The position numbers and the translations under genes are program-made. Under the pieces are notes generated by a model that ran no database searches, was not told where the DNA came from, and saw nothing but the letters and a program-made list of their open reading frames with translations. A stretch of DNA of 45,475 nucleotides. It comes from a virus. The stretch lies in the IMG/VR virus record IMGVR_UViG_3300023199_000149, positions 1 to 45,475 of that record. One strand, given 5' to 3'. Below are positions 23,487-32,067 of this stretch, in pieces. How positions within the stretch are numbered: the first letter of the stretch is position 1; each line of letters starts with the position of its first letter.

Positions 23487-23992
23487 TGGCACACGATCAA
23501 GAAACGCGCCAAGCTGTACGCAATGCTTATGTTTTTGATCGCTTGGATCTAGGTGCTGCAGCTGACAAACACAGTGTCTCCAGAGGCACCGCTCAACGCT
23601 GGAAGAACCAAGCCGCGGCTGCTGGTGATGACTGGGATAATGCGCGATCTGCAGCATCGATATCGGCAAACGGTACGCGCATGGTTGCAGAGATTGTGCT
23701 TTCTGACTTTATGCAGGCTTATCAGAAAACAATGGAGCTTCTGAATGACCCAGAAACCAATATCAGCGCCAAAGACCGTGTAGATTACATTTCCAAGATG
23801 GCAGACGCGTTCACCAAGACTATGAGCGCCGTTGCCAAGGCAGCACCAGAGCTTGGTCAATACGCTGTTGCCAACGAACTGATGCATCATCTGACCCGCT
23901 TTGTCAGTGAGAACTACCCTCAACACCTTGAAGCTGTTCTGGAGATCATGGAACCGTTCGCCATTGAGGTGGCCAACGAATATGGCGGTTGA
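23486..23992 (+). CDS. DUF1804 / Mu gp27-like, probable small terminase subunit
   Basis: 168 aa. The N-terminal HTH (RNAYVFDRLDLGAAADKHSVSRGTAQRWK) is followed by a helical oligomerisation region. This is the DUF1804 family, placed directly upstream of the large terminase. In Mu packaging this gene product likely recognises the pac end. Confidence 0.8.
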   Translation: MAHDQETRQAVRNAYVFDRLDLGAAADKHSVSRGTAQRWKNQAAAAGDDWDNARSAASISANGTRMVAEIVLSDFMQAYQKTMELLNDPETNISAKDRVDYISKMADAFTKTMSAVAKAAPELGQYAVANELMHHLTRFVSENYPQHLEAVLEIMEPFAIEVANEYGG

Positions 23993-24000
23993 GGTATTTC

Positions 24001-25713
24001 ATGGCTCAACAGAGAAAAAAGCAGAACAGACCTGGCTATCAAGGGCATAAATACGGCTCCAATGATTTCCTGGAGGATATGAACCAGCTGGCCTCAACAC
24101 TGCGTGAGCAGATTGAGTCAGCTGCAGATCTTGGGAATTTTGATCGTTCCAAGGCTGCTATTGCAGATCGTCGGAAACGGGTACAAAAGGATTTCAAATT
24201 CTTCTGCCAAACCTATTTCCCGCATTATGGCGATGCTGAACCCTCTGAATTCCACGAATGGATCTTCAACACTCTTCCAGCAGCCATTGATATGCCGGAA
24301 GGTCAACGTTATGCCATTGCTGCCCCGCGGGGTAACGCAAAATCAACTTACATTAGTCAGCTCCTGGCCATCTGGACCGTCCTAACAGGCCGTAAGAAAT
24401 TCCCTTTGATCCTGTCTGATGCGATCGAAGTTGCAGCTATGCTCTTGGAAGGCATCAAGGCGGAGCTGGAAGATAACCCCCGCCTGCTTTTAGATTTCCC
24501 TGAACATACCGGTCGCGGACCTGTATGGCAGGTAGGCACGATCGTTACCAAGAAGAACTGCAAGTTCATGGTCGGTGGTTGCGGCAAACGGATCCGTGGT
24601 GCCCGCCATGGGTCTCAACGTCCCGACATCACCTTCCTGGACGATCTGGAAAACGACGAAAACGTTGAAAAGGTCGAACAGCGTAACAAGAGTGAGGGAT
24701 GGCTGGACAAAGTTGTCGAAAACATTGGCCCTCCGGACTTCTCAATGGATGTTCTCTACGTGGGTACCGTCCTACATTTCGACAGTGTTCTCGCCCGTAA
24801 ACTGAAAGCCCCGCTCTGGAAAGCTAAAACATTTAGAGCCATCATCAAATGGCCCGCACGAATGGACTTATGGGAAAAATGGGAAGAGCTGTTACGTGAC
24901 CCTGATGACAAGGAAGGCATCGCAGCAGAGAAATTCTTTCAACAAAACAAGAAAGCAATGGAGCGCGGAGCTAAAGTTCTCTGGGAAGCTGTCCAGCCGA
25001 TCTTAAAGCTGATGCAGCTGAGAGTACGCCTCGGCACTAAGGCCTTTAGTTCAGAATACCAAAACCAGCCAATCGACAGTGAAAACCAGATATTCTCTCG
25101 GATCATTTATTGGGTGGTTCCAGTAAACCCTCTTGTTCATTTCGGTTCAGTCGACCCATCTTTAGGTAAATACGGAAAAACAGGGGACCCAAGTGCAATA
25201 CTGATTGGCGGTTACAACCGAGACAATGGAATTCTAGATGTATTGGTTGCTTCCATTCGCAGGCGTTTGCCTAATGTCATTATCTCTGATGTGATCGCTT
25301 TGCAGAAAGAATATCGCTGTGCCATGTGGTTCATTGAAGCAGTGCAATTCCAAGAATTCTTGCGTACACAAATGATGAAAGATGCTGCGAAAGAAGGAGT
25401 TGTCCTGCCAGCACGAGGCGTTGTCCCGAACACCGATAAAATTCTTAGAATTGAGAGCATGCAACCAACTATCGATGTTGGACAAATCCGTTTGCATTCG
25501 AGCCAATCAACACTGATCAACCAGTTAGAAACCTTTCCACAAGGTCATGATGATGGACCAGACGCATTGCATATGCTTTACACCGGAGCCGTGGAGCTAG
25601 GACATAAAGTTGGAACCTCTGTCACTGGAGGCACTCGAACATTTGGCTCTAGTATTGCAGGCTCCTTAGGTGTCGCCGGTGCAGGTATATTGAATAAATT
25701 GAGGAATATGTAA
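24001..25713 (+). CDS. Terminase large subunit (Mu gp28-like)
   Basis: 570 aa from ATG 24001, preceded by GAGGT. Walker A APRGNAKST is near residues 108-116 and Walker B ITFLDDLEND near 210-220. The RNase H-like nuclease starts at FGSVDPSLGKYGKTGDPSAI and carries a late acidic motif, DDGPDALHML. It packages DNA by headful cutting outward from the prophage. Its stop overlaps the portal start. Confidence 0.92.
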   Translation: MAQQRKKQNRPGYQGHKYGSNDFLEDMNQLASTLREQIESAADLGNFDRSKAAIADRRKRVQKDFKFFCQTYFPHYGDAEPSEFHEWIFNTLPAAIDMPEGQRYAIAAPRGNAKSTYISQLLAIWTVLTGRKKFPLILSDAIEVAAMLLEGIKAELEDNPRLLLDFPEHTGRGPVWQVGTIVTKKNCKFMVGGCGKRIRGARHGSQRPDITFLDDLENDENVEKVEQRNKSEGWLDKVVENIGPPDFSMDVLYVGTVLHFDSVLARKLKAPLWKAKTFRAIIKWPARMDLWEKWEELLRDPDDKEGIAAEKFFQQNKKAMERGAKVLWEAVQPILKLMQLRVRLGTKAFSSEYQNQPIDSENQIFSRIIYWVVPVNPLVHFGSVDPSLGKYGKTGDPSAILIGGYNRDNGILDVLVASIRRRLPNVIISDVIALQKEYRCAMWFIEAVQFQEFLRTQMMKDAAKEGVVLPARGVVPNTDKILRIESMQPTIDVGQIRLHSSQSTLINQLETFPQGHDDGPDALHMLYTGAVELGHKVGTSVTGGTRTFGSSIAGSLGVAGAGILNKLRNM

Positions 25714-27137
25714 TGGCTAGAACATCCAAAAAGAAGCAGCCAAAGCCCGTCTTTAACGAGATCACAGCTGCAGGCGGTACGACAATGGGTGTCGCATTCA
25801 GTGACCGCTCCATGGAATCTAACGCAAGAAACATCAAAAGTTGGCGTGGTTTGTTACGTGATCACCAGGTTGGAAGTGTCTGGGAACAACGTCAAGCCGG
25901 TGTCATTGCTGTAGACTGGGAAGTATATCCAGCCAGTGAAGCAGCTAATGATGTGGCAGCCGCAGAGTTCATCAAAGACCAAATCTCAAAAGTCGGCTTT
26001 GACCAGGTCACCAAGAAAATGCATTTCGCACAGTTCTATGGTTTTGCCATTGCAGAATGCATGTGGGCAAAAGACGGAAGTAGAATTGTCCTGGATAAAA
26101 TCGTTGTCCGTGCCCAGGAGCGATTCACCTGGAAAGGTGGCGAACTGTTGTTTACAGGTGGAGGGAACTCCCAAGGCGATCCCCTACCTGATTTCAAAAT
26201 GTGGCATTACACCCTGCCAGGAGATAGTGATGATGTTCCTCATGGTCCTTGCTTAGGCTGGCGACTTTACTGGCCGGTCTTTCTCAAAGAAAATGGCGCT
26301 CGTTTTTGGGCGGTCTTTATTGAGAAATACGGTATGCCAACATCAAAAGGAGAACATCCGACACACGCAACTCAAGAAGAAATCGACAATCTCCTGGCCA
26401 CACTAATGGCTGTACATAGTCAATCAGCTGTCGCTGTACCTGAAGGTTTCAAGCTGGAACTCCTTCAAGCTATGCGTTCTAGCGGTGGAGATTATGAAAA
26501 ATTCCAGGAATACTGGGATAAGGCGGTTTCCAAAGTCATCCTAAGTCAAACGATGACAACTGATGACGGCAGCTCCCAAAGCCAGGCAAACGTTCATGAG
26601 CGTGTTGCCGATAACATCATTCAAGGCGATGCGGACCTGATCTGTGACAGTTTCAACAGAGGGCCAATTGCTTGGCTAACAGCTTGGAATTTCCCTGGTG
26701 CTAATCCTCCAGAGGTATGGCGCCGCATTGCTCAGGAAGAAGACCTGGATAAACGTGCTGATCGAGACAAGAAGGTTTCAGAAGCATCTGGACTAAGGCC
26801 AACAAAAGCTTATGTGGAAGACGTGTATGGTGGCGAATGGGAAGAAACTAACGCCCAGGAAAAACGACAACCGAAAGACCCGGCCTTTGCCGATCGTGAC
26901 GACGAAGCAGATGATGTGGACGAACTCGCAGATCAGCTTGACGATCTTTCTTCAGCAGATTTCGCAGACATCCTTGACGAAATCCGCCAAACATTGAAAG
27001 ACAGTCAGAGCCTCGAAGATGCACAAAGCCGACTGCTTTCTCTGTCATCAAAAATCAAAACAAATGAGATGGCCAAGAAGGTTGCAGGCGGATTAGCGGT
27101 TGCCGATCTGATGGGCCGAGCGAGTGTTGACACATGA
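25713..27137 (+). CDS. Portal protein (DUF935, Mu gp29-like)
   Basis: 474 aa. The DUF935 hallmarks are RGLLRDHQVGSVWEQRQAGV, AQFYGFAIAECMW, AVFIEKYGMPTSKGEHP and LAQEEDLDK-type C-terminal helices; the acidic tail (DRDDEADDVDELADQLDDL) is typical. It forms the dodecameric portal. The stop overlaps the F-like gene (ATGA). Confidence 0.9.
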   Translation: MARTSKKKQPKPVFNEITAAGGTTMGVAFSDRSMESNARNIKSWRGLLRDHQVGSVWEQRQAGVIAVDWEVYPASEAANDVAAAEFIKDQISKVGFDQVTKKMHFAQFYGFAIAECMWAKDGSRIVLDKIVVRAQERFTWKGGELLFTGGGNSQGDPLPDFKMWHYTLPGDSDDVPHGPCLGWRLYWPVFLKENGARFWAVFIEKYGMPTSKGEHPTHATQEEIDNLLATLMAVHSQSAVAVPEGFKLELLQAMRSSGGDYEKFQEYWDKAVSKVILSQTMTTDDGSSQSQANVHERVADNIIQGDADLICDSFNRGPIAWLTAWNFPGANPPEVWRRIAQEEDLDKRADRDKKVSEASGLRPTKAYVEDVYGGEWEETNAQEKRQPKDPAFADRDDEADDVDELADQLDDLSSADFADILDEIRQTLKDSQSLEDAQSRLLSLSSKIKTNEMAKKVAGGLAVADLMGRASVDT

Positions 27138-28369
27138 AGCTGGACGATACCGCTCTCGAGTTCCAGGAAGCAATCGACTATTTCAAAGGTAAGGTAAACC
27201 TTCCCACCAAAGCCTGGACGGATGTTTGGGAAGAACAGCATACCAAAGCCTTTGTCATTGCCGGTGCGACCAAGACGACCATGCTGGAAGATTTTCGCGG
27301 CGCCATTACCAAAGCGATCGAGAACGGAACCACGTTAGAAGAATTTCGCCAGGACTTTGACACCATCGTTGCCAAGCATGGCTGGACCTACAAGGGAAAA
27401 CGCGGTTGGCGTACCAGAGTCATCTTTGAAACCAATCTGCGCACAGCACATGCAGCCGGTCGATGGGATCAGATTGAACGGGTGAAGAAAATCCGTCCAT
27501 ATCTACGATATATCGCTGTGGACGATCAACGCACCCGACGTCAACACAAAGGCTGGGACGGTCTTATCTATCCGGTCGATCACGAATTTTGGAACACCCA
27601 CTATCCTCCAAATGGCTGGGGCTGCAGATGTACAGTTCAATCTCTGTCGGAACGTGATCTTAAGAAAAAAGGTTACAGCGTTTCTTCTTCCATGCCAGCT
27701 GATGGCGTTGATCATCACACCATCAAAACACCTGGTGGGGATATGCAGGTCGAAACACCGGCAGGCATCGACCCTGGTTTTGCCTACAATGTCGGTCGAA
27801 ACCGATTAACCGGCGTTACGCCACCACCTGCACCTGGACAACCAGATCCAGGAAATGGATTGCCTGCAACCACCCCAATGCCGTCACCGCGCAATGTCTC
27901 AACCGCCAAGACCTTGCCCAGCAGTGGCATGACCGAAGATGACTATGCTGATGCCTTCCTGAAAGAGTTTGGCGGTTCAACTTCAAAGCCCGTTCTATTC
28001 ACTGACAAGGTTGGTGAAGTGCTTTCGATTTCCGAGGATCTGTTTAAGGACATCAATGGCGATTGGAAAATTACTAAGGGTGGTCGCGCACCGTATCTGA
28101 GATACCTGGCTGACAACATCAAGGATCCGGATGAAATCTGGTTTGACTGGCAACAACTTGAAAATGGAAAGTGGGTATTGCGACGCCGCTATATGAGCCG
28201 CTTCGATGTATCAGGAAAGCAATTGAGTGGCTATAGCGTCTTTGAGGTAACCAACAAGGGGTGGCGCGAGGTCACAAACTTCACCCCGAAAGCTGATAGA
28301 AAATCGCAAAACCAAGATGAATATTTAGAGAAATGGCGGCGGGGCAGCTTGTTATATCGAAAAAAATAA
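27134..28369 (+). CDS. Mu gpF-like minor head protein fused to a PBECR2-type nuclease domain
   Basis: 411 aa. Residues about 60-200 are the phage_Mu_F head-morphogenesis domain (RVIFETNLRTAHAAGRW, HYPPNGWGCRCTV). A Pro-rich linker lies at about 230-265. Residues about 290-411 match the phage Barnase-EndoU-ColicinE5/RelE-like fold (PBECR2): ISEDLFKDINGDWKITKGGR, DEIWFDWQQLENGKWVLRRR. A nuclease carried inside the virion could be ejected with DNA. Activity is inference. Confidence 0.82.
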   Translation: MKLDDTALEFQEAIDYFKGKVNLPTKAWTDVWEEQHTKAFVIAGATKTTMLEDFRGAITKAIENGTTLEEFRQDFDTIVAKHGWTYKGKRGWRTRVIFETNLRTAHAAGRWDQIERVKKIRPYLRYIAVDDQRTRRQHKGWDGLIYPVDHEFWNTHYPPNGWGCRCTVQSLSERDLKKKGYSVSSSMPADGVDHHTIKTPGGDMQVETPAGIDPGFAYNVGRNRLTGVTPPPAPGQPDPGNGLPATTPMPSPRNVSTAKTLPSSGMTEDDYADAFLKEFGGSTSKPVLFTDKVGEVLSISEDLFKDINGDWKITKGGRAPYLRYLADNIKDPDEIWFDWQQLENGKWVLRRRYMSRFDVSGKQLSGYSVFEVTNKGWREVTNFTPKADRKSQNQDEYLEKWRRGSLLYRKK

Positions 28370-28443
28370 AGCCGGGAGGTTCCTTCCCGGCTTCAAGGGA
28401 GCCATTCGACGCGACAGTTGAACCCGCGTAGGTCATCCCTCAT
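28361..28443 (-). ncRNA. Putative antisense-oriented small RNA or leaderless 16-codon message
   Basis: A consensus promoter (28450-28478) points left; its start is expected at about 28443. The minus strand then gives a terminator hairpin AAGCCGGGA/TCCCGGCTT (28393-28369) followed by TATTTTTTT. The transcript is about 80 nt. The first base at +1 is the A of an ATG opening MRDDLRGFNCRVEWLP and a stop at 28393, so it could be a leaderless peptide mRNA. ACGCG/CGCGT pairing gives a second stem. Its 3' end is antisense to the last codons of the F-like gene. Confidence 0.6.
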
Positions 28444-28449
28444 GCGAGT

Positions 28450-28478
28450 ATTATAGGATATCACCCCGTAAAATTCAA
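28450..28478 (-). promoter_or_regulatory. Strong sigma-70 promoter for the small RNA
   Basis: On the minus strand TTGAAT (28473-28478), exactly 17 bp, then TATAAT (28450-28455), a perfect -10. It opposes the late operon and should be active in a lysogen without any phage activator. Confidence 0.7.
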
Positions 28479-28739
28479 CAATCTGATTTTAAGCCCACTG
28501 AGCGTCTCTAATGCGTTTTAAGCTACGCTGGCAGGGAGTAAATGTCATTCCCCCCGTTAGAGGGGCGTTAGAGAAGCAAATTGACGGGTTCTGAAATGGA
28601 TGTCTGGACAAGCTTCATCACTTCGACCATGATGTGCCCATATTCCCCTTTTGCCCAATCTGATCTTTTTCCCTGAAGCGTTCAATCACGCTAACAGATA
28701 AGCCTCGTCATTATGGCCTTCGATGTTTCGGAGGTTTAG
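28479..28739. other. Intergenic stretch with no supported gene
   Basis: These 261 bp, unusually long in a packed head operon, precede the protease gene and its GGAGG site. I see a small CCCC-GTTAGA-GGGG hairpin (28552-28565 area), a direct repeat CGTTAGAGGGG/CGTTAGAGA, and a minus-strand open stretch (28568-28681, ending VNLLL) without a start. The stretch may be gene debris. One TCTGGACA resembling the transposase sites lies at 28602-28609. Confidence 0.4.
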
Positions 28740-29858
28740 ATGACAAAACGCATCCATATTTTCAAAAGCGGAAAGCACACTTCAATGGAAGGTGCGGCGA
28801 TCAGTTTCAGTGACGAGATCGTCAGTCAGGTCGCAGACAATTACGACCCACAGGTTTCTGAGGCCCCTCTGGTCATCGGGCACCCTAAAACGGAAGACGA
28901 AGCCTACGGCTGGGTTAAGTCTGTTCAGTTCGAAGACGGTGGACTATTTGCAGAGGCGGATCAAATCGATCCGGCCTTCTCTGAAATGGTGACCCAGGGC
29001 AAATTCAAAAAAGTATCTGCCTGTTTTTTCGCCCCCAAATCTCCAAACAACCCGACACCTGGCGCTTTTTATTTGCGCCATGTTGGTTTCCTTGGTGCTG
29101 CTGTCCCTGCCGTTAAAGGGCTACAGCAAGTTCAATTCTCTGACGCTGAAGAAGATGTTGTCACAGTCGAGTTCGCGGATTTTTCCGGCTGGACGATCGC
29201 AGACATTGGTCGCGGTCTTCTGAGCATTAAAAAATTCCTTCTCGGTAAATATGACGCTGAAGAAGTGAATGACGCCATTCCCGATTGGACCGCTGAAGGT
29301 CTCATTGAAAAGGGGGCGTATGAAGCTGGCAAAGAAGCCGGTGAGGAAGCCACTGATACTTCCTCAAGTTTCTCTGAACCCTCTAACGATGATGAGGATC
29401 CTATGACAAAGAATACTCAACCCGGCACCTTGTCGGCTGAGGAAATCACTGCTCGCCAGAAAAAACTGGAAGCAGACGAAGCGGCCTTTGCTGAAAAGCA
29501 GGCTGCTGCAGATGCCAAGGCGTTTATCACACCGTTGGTAAATGAAGGCAAAGTCCTTCCAGGTGAAGAAGACACACTGGCAAGCTTTATGGCCAGCCTG
29601 TCTTCCGACGAAACAGTTTCATTCGCTGATGGCGATGAAACAAAAGAAAAAGGTCAACTGGAGATCTTCCAGGACTTTTTGAGCGGACTGCCATGCCGCG
29701 TGAACTTCTCCGAAGAAACAGGTGCAAAGGGTGATCAGGTTGATTTCAACGACCCTGATCAATTGTCTGCAGCTGTTGCTTTACACATCAAAGAACAGGC
29801 TGCAAAGGGCATTCAAGTCTCTGCCATTGAAGCCCTCGAAGCTGTGAAAGGGTCTTAA
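28740..29858 (+). CDS. Mu gpI-like prohead protease with nested scaffold
   Basis: 372 aa with GGAGG before the ATG. The N-terminal 150 residues are the Mu I protease domain (TKRIHIFKSGKHTSMEG, APLVIGHPKTEDEAYGW, KKVSACFFAP, HVGFLGAAVPAVKGL). The C-terminal part is Glu/Ala-rich coiled-coil (SAEEITARQKKLEADEAAFAE), the scaffold. It matures the prohead by cleaving the scaffold. Confidence 0.88.
   Translation: MTKRIHIFKSGKHTSMEGAAISFSDEIVSQVADNYDPQVSEAPLVIGHPKTEDEAYGWVKSVQFEDGGLFAEADQIDPAFSEMVTQGKFKKVSACFFAPKSPNNPTPGAFYLRHVGFLGAAVPAVKGLQQVQFSDAEEDVVTVEFADFSGWTIADIGRGLLSIKKFLLGKYDAEEVNDAIPDWTAEGLIEKGAYEAGKEAGEEATDTSSSFSEPSNDDEDPMTKNTQPGTLSAEEITARQKKLEADEAAFAEKQAAADAKAFITPLVNEGKVLPGEEDTLASFMASLSSDETVSFADGDETKEKGQLEIFQDFLSGLPCRVNFSEETGAKGDQVDFNDPDQLSAAVALHIKEQAAKGIQVSAIEALEAVKGS
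29403..29858 (+). CDS. Scaffold protein from internal start (Mu gpZ-like)
   Basis: An in-frame ATG at 29403 within the protease gene is preceded by GAGGATCCT and opens MTKNTQPGTL. The 151-aa product is the coiled-coil scaffold alone. In Mu the scaffold Z is likewise made from an internal start in I. The site is seen; its use is inference. Confidence 0.6.
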   Translation: MTKNTQPGTLSAEEITARQKKLEADEAAFAEKQAAADAKAFITPLVNEGKVLPGEEDTLASFMASLSSDETVSFADGDETKEKGQLEIFQDFLSGLPCRVNFSEETGAKGDQVDFNDPDQLSAAVALHIKEQAAKGIQVSAIEALEAVKGS

Positions 29859-29860
29859 TC

Positions 29861-30238
29861 ATGAGCCAGCTTGGACTTGTAAAAAATTATACCGCTGAAG
29901 GTGTGATTGCAAAAAACCGTATCGTCAAATTCGGTGCTGCAGACAAACAAATCGCGCAAGCATCAGCCGCAACCGACAACTTCGCCGGTGTGACTGGCGT
30001 AAACGGTGCCGATGGTGCTGGCGATCGCGTCGATATCTATAAAACCGATATCCAGGATATTGAGTTCGGCGGAACTGTCGCCGCTGGTGATCCTTTGACA
30101 GCTGATGCTGATGGTAAAGCCATCAAAGCTGCACCGACTGCTGGATCAAATGTCCGTTGTATCGGTACCGCTGAAGTAAGCGCAGTTTCCGGTGACATTG
30201 CCCCAGCTCACATTTCTCCATTCATCATGCAAGGTTAA
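29861..30238 (+). CDS. Capsid cement/decoration protein (DUF2190)
   Basis: 125 aa, beta-rich, with the family pattern YTAEGVIAKNRIVKFGAADK, FAGVTGVNGADGAGDRVDIY and VAAGDPLTADADGKAIKAAP. It is placed between protease and major capsid genes as usual. It stabilises the outside of the capsid. Confidence 0.85.
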   Translation: MSQLGLVKNYTAEGVIAKNRIVKFGAADKQIAQASAATDNFAGVTGVNGADGAGDRVDIYKTDIQDIEFGGTVAAGDPLTADADGKAIKAAPTAGSNVRCIGTAEVSAVSGDIAPAHISPFIMQG

Positions 30239-30248
30239 GGACTAAACA

Positions 30249-31199
30249 ATGACCGATACTGCACAATTCGAAACAAAGCCTGAGCTGACGGCCCTGGTTC
30301 GCTCCTACAAGAACCCTGACTATGCTCTAATTGCCGATGGTGTTCTTCCTGAGCAAACGGTCTCCGATCGTAAGTTTGGTTACACTGCCTACCCTGAAGA
30401 TCAAAACTTCAATGTGCCTGACACCCACATTGGTCCGCGCTCTGCTGCGAACCTATTGGAAATCACTGGTTCTGAAGAAACAGCCAAGGTTGTCGATTAT
30501 GGCTTGGCTATTCCTTTGGACAATCCAACAATTCAGGCAGCTGAAAAAGCCGGTTATGATCCTCGCAAACAAGCTGCAAACCTGTCTATGGGTATTGTTA
30601 CCTTGGACCGAGAGGTCCGTGTTGCAAAGTTCATCAACGATCCGACCAACTACGGTACTGGTCTAACGACTGCCCTTTCCGGCACGTCACAATTCAGCGA
30701 TTACGCTAACTCCACCCCATACGACGTGATCGAAGATTACCTGGATAAATGTCTTATCCGTCCGAACCAACTGGTCATCGGTCACAACGCCTGGAAGAAG
30801 CTCAAGCGCCATCCCCAAATTGTGGAATATGTAAAAGGTGATTCAAACGCTTCTGGTGTTGTCTCCAAAGAAGCGGTTGCGGAACTGTTTGAAGTACAAC
30901 GCGTCTACGTTGGTGCGAGCCGCATCAACATCAACCGTCCTGGTCAAGCTATGGAGCTGAACCGTGTATGGGACAATCTGGTAGCCGGTCACTTCATTGA
31001 CAGTTCCGCAACACCTGAAATCGGTGGCGTCACATATGGCTTCACAGCTCGCCACGGTCAAAAGGTCGCAGGCACAAAACAAGTCGATATGGGCTTGCAT
31101 GGTGGTGAACTGGTTCGTGCTGGGGAAAGCCTGAAGGAAGTCCCTGTGGCACCTGATGCCGGTTTCCTTATTCAAGCTGCCGTACCAGCTCAAGCCTAA
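30249..31199 (+). CDS. Major capsid protein
   Basis: 316 aa, AAGGA before the ATG. It resembles B3-type Mu-like capsid proteins: ADGVLPEQTVSDRKFGYTAY, YGLAIPLDNPTIQAAEKAGY, NQLVIGHNAWKKLKRHPQIV, and a C-terminal GLHGGELVRAGESL. The HK97 fold is inferred from the family. Position after cement protein and before head-tail genes supports it. Confidence 0.88.
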   Translation: MTDTAQFETKPELTALVRSYKNPDYALIADGVLPEQTVSDRKFGYTAYPEDQNFNVPDTHIGPRSAANLLEITGSEETAKVVDYGLAIPLDNPTIQAAEKAGYDPRKQAANLSMGIVTLDREVRVAKFINDPTNYGTGLTTALSGTSQFSDYANSTPYDVIEDYLDKCLIRPNQLVIGHNAWKKLKRHPQIVEYVKGDSNASGVVSKEAVAELFEVQRVYVGASRININRPGQAMELNRVWDNLVAGHFIDSSATPEIGGVTYGFTARHGQKVAGTKQVDMGLHGGELVRAGESLKEVPVAPDAGFLIQAAVPAQA

Positions 31200-31214
31200 G
31201 GGGGGTGATCCGAT

Positions 31215-31532
31215 ATGTCTGAACTAAAAACATATGAAGTCATCGGCAACATCACCCATGACGGTGAAGAAATCACTGACGGTGAAATTGAGCTTACTGA
31301 AAAGCAAGCGCGCGAACTGCTTCGACTGAAGAAAATCACCCTCCCTGAAGACGAAACTGTCGATGAAGCAGCCCTTCTTCTGAAAGCCTGCTACGCAGCC
31401 TACGAAGAAGACTCGGACAAGAAACCAAGCTGTACAGATCTGAAAAAAGACCTCGGCTTCACGGTTTCTGCTGATGACCGTGATACGGCATGGGAAGCAG
31501 TCCTAGAAGAAAAAACGGCTCCTACTGAATAA
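31215..31532 (+). CDS. Small acidic head-completion-type protein (gp35 position)
   Basis: 105 aa, strongly acidic, after a GGGGGG-type ribosome site. An N-terminal segment KTYEVIGNITHDGEEITDGE precedes EIELTEKQARELLRL. It occupies the place of Mu gp35 between capsid and DUF1320. No firm domain; the role is inferred from order only. Confidence 0.6.
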   Translation: MSELKTYEVIGNITHDGEEITDGEIELTEKQARELLRLKKITLPEDETVDEAALLLKACYAAYEEDSDKKPSCTDLKKDLGFTVSADDRDTAWEAVLEEKTAPTE

Positions 31533-31600
31533 ACCAAGTAGAGAGCAGCCTGTGACGGTCCATTCGTGGCAAGGGTGTACCTGAGGCAACTTCAAGAAAT

Positions 31601-31636
31601 CCTTCCGATGGTCTGCCAGACAAGATCATCGGAGGG
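31601..31636 (+). other. Cruciform-like stem-loop before the DUF1320 gene
   Basis: CCTTCCGATG (31601-31610) pairs with CATCGGAGGG (31627-31636), with an inner GTCTG-C-CAGAC palindrome (31611-31621). The outer 3' arm includes GGAGG, the ribosome site of an alternative GTG start at 31636. It could tune translation of the next gene. Confidence 0.5.
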
Positions 31637-31656
31637 TGAAAATCAAGGAACGAGAG

Positions 31657-32067
31657 ATGGCCTACGCAGACCAAACAGCAATGGAAAAACGGTTCAAGGA
31701 TCTGGAGCTGATTGAATTGACCAATCAGGATGATCCTCATGCTGAAACCATCAATGCTGCCGAGCTGCAAGTCGCCCTGGATGATGCCAGTGCCGAGATC
31801 GATGCGATGCTCGGTTCGCGCTATCCCGTTCCCCTGGATCCGGCACCGAGCGTCATTGAACGGCTGTGCTGTGACATTGCGCGCTACCTTCTCTTTTCAG
31901 GCAAAGCTCCTGAAGAAGTGCAGAAGCGATATGACGACGCGCATAAACTTCTTAAACGCATGGTAAGTGGCGATGTGATGCTGGGGTCTGAGGTCGCGGC
32001 CAACAACACCGGTCCGACGTTCCAAGCACACAACCTGGCTTTCAATGAGAAGGAACTTTTCTCATGA
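31657..32067 (+). CDS. DUF1320 head-tail connector (Mu gp36-like)
   Basis: 136 aa from ATG 31657 (AAGGA 9 nt upstream, MAYADQTAME), preferred over GTG 31636. The DUF1320 pattern is seen: MEKRFKDLELIELTNQ, LDDASAEIDAMLGSRYPVPL, RLCCDIARYLLF and EEVQKRYDDAHKLLKRM. It joins head and tail. The stop overlaps the next ATG. Confidence 0.85.
   Translation: MAYADQTAMEKRFKDLELIELTNQDDPHAETINAAELQVALDDASAEIDAMLGSRYPVPLDPAPSVIERLCCDIARYLLFSGKAPEEVQKRYDDAHKLLKRMVSGDVMLGSEVAANNTGPTFQAHNLAFNEKELFS

Noticed and set aside
28602-28609. TCTGGACA as an internal transposase site
   Set aside because: A single 8-bp match without partners is expected by chance in 37 kb and lacks the AGTTT extension.
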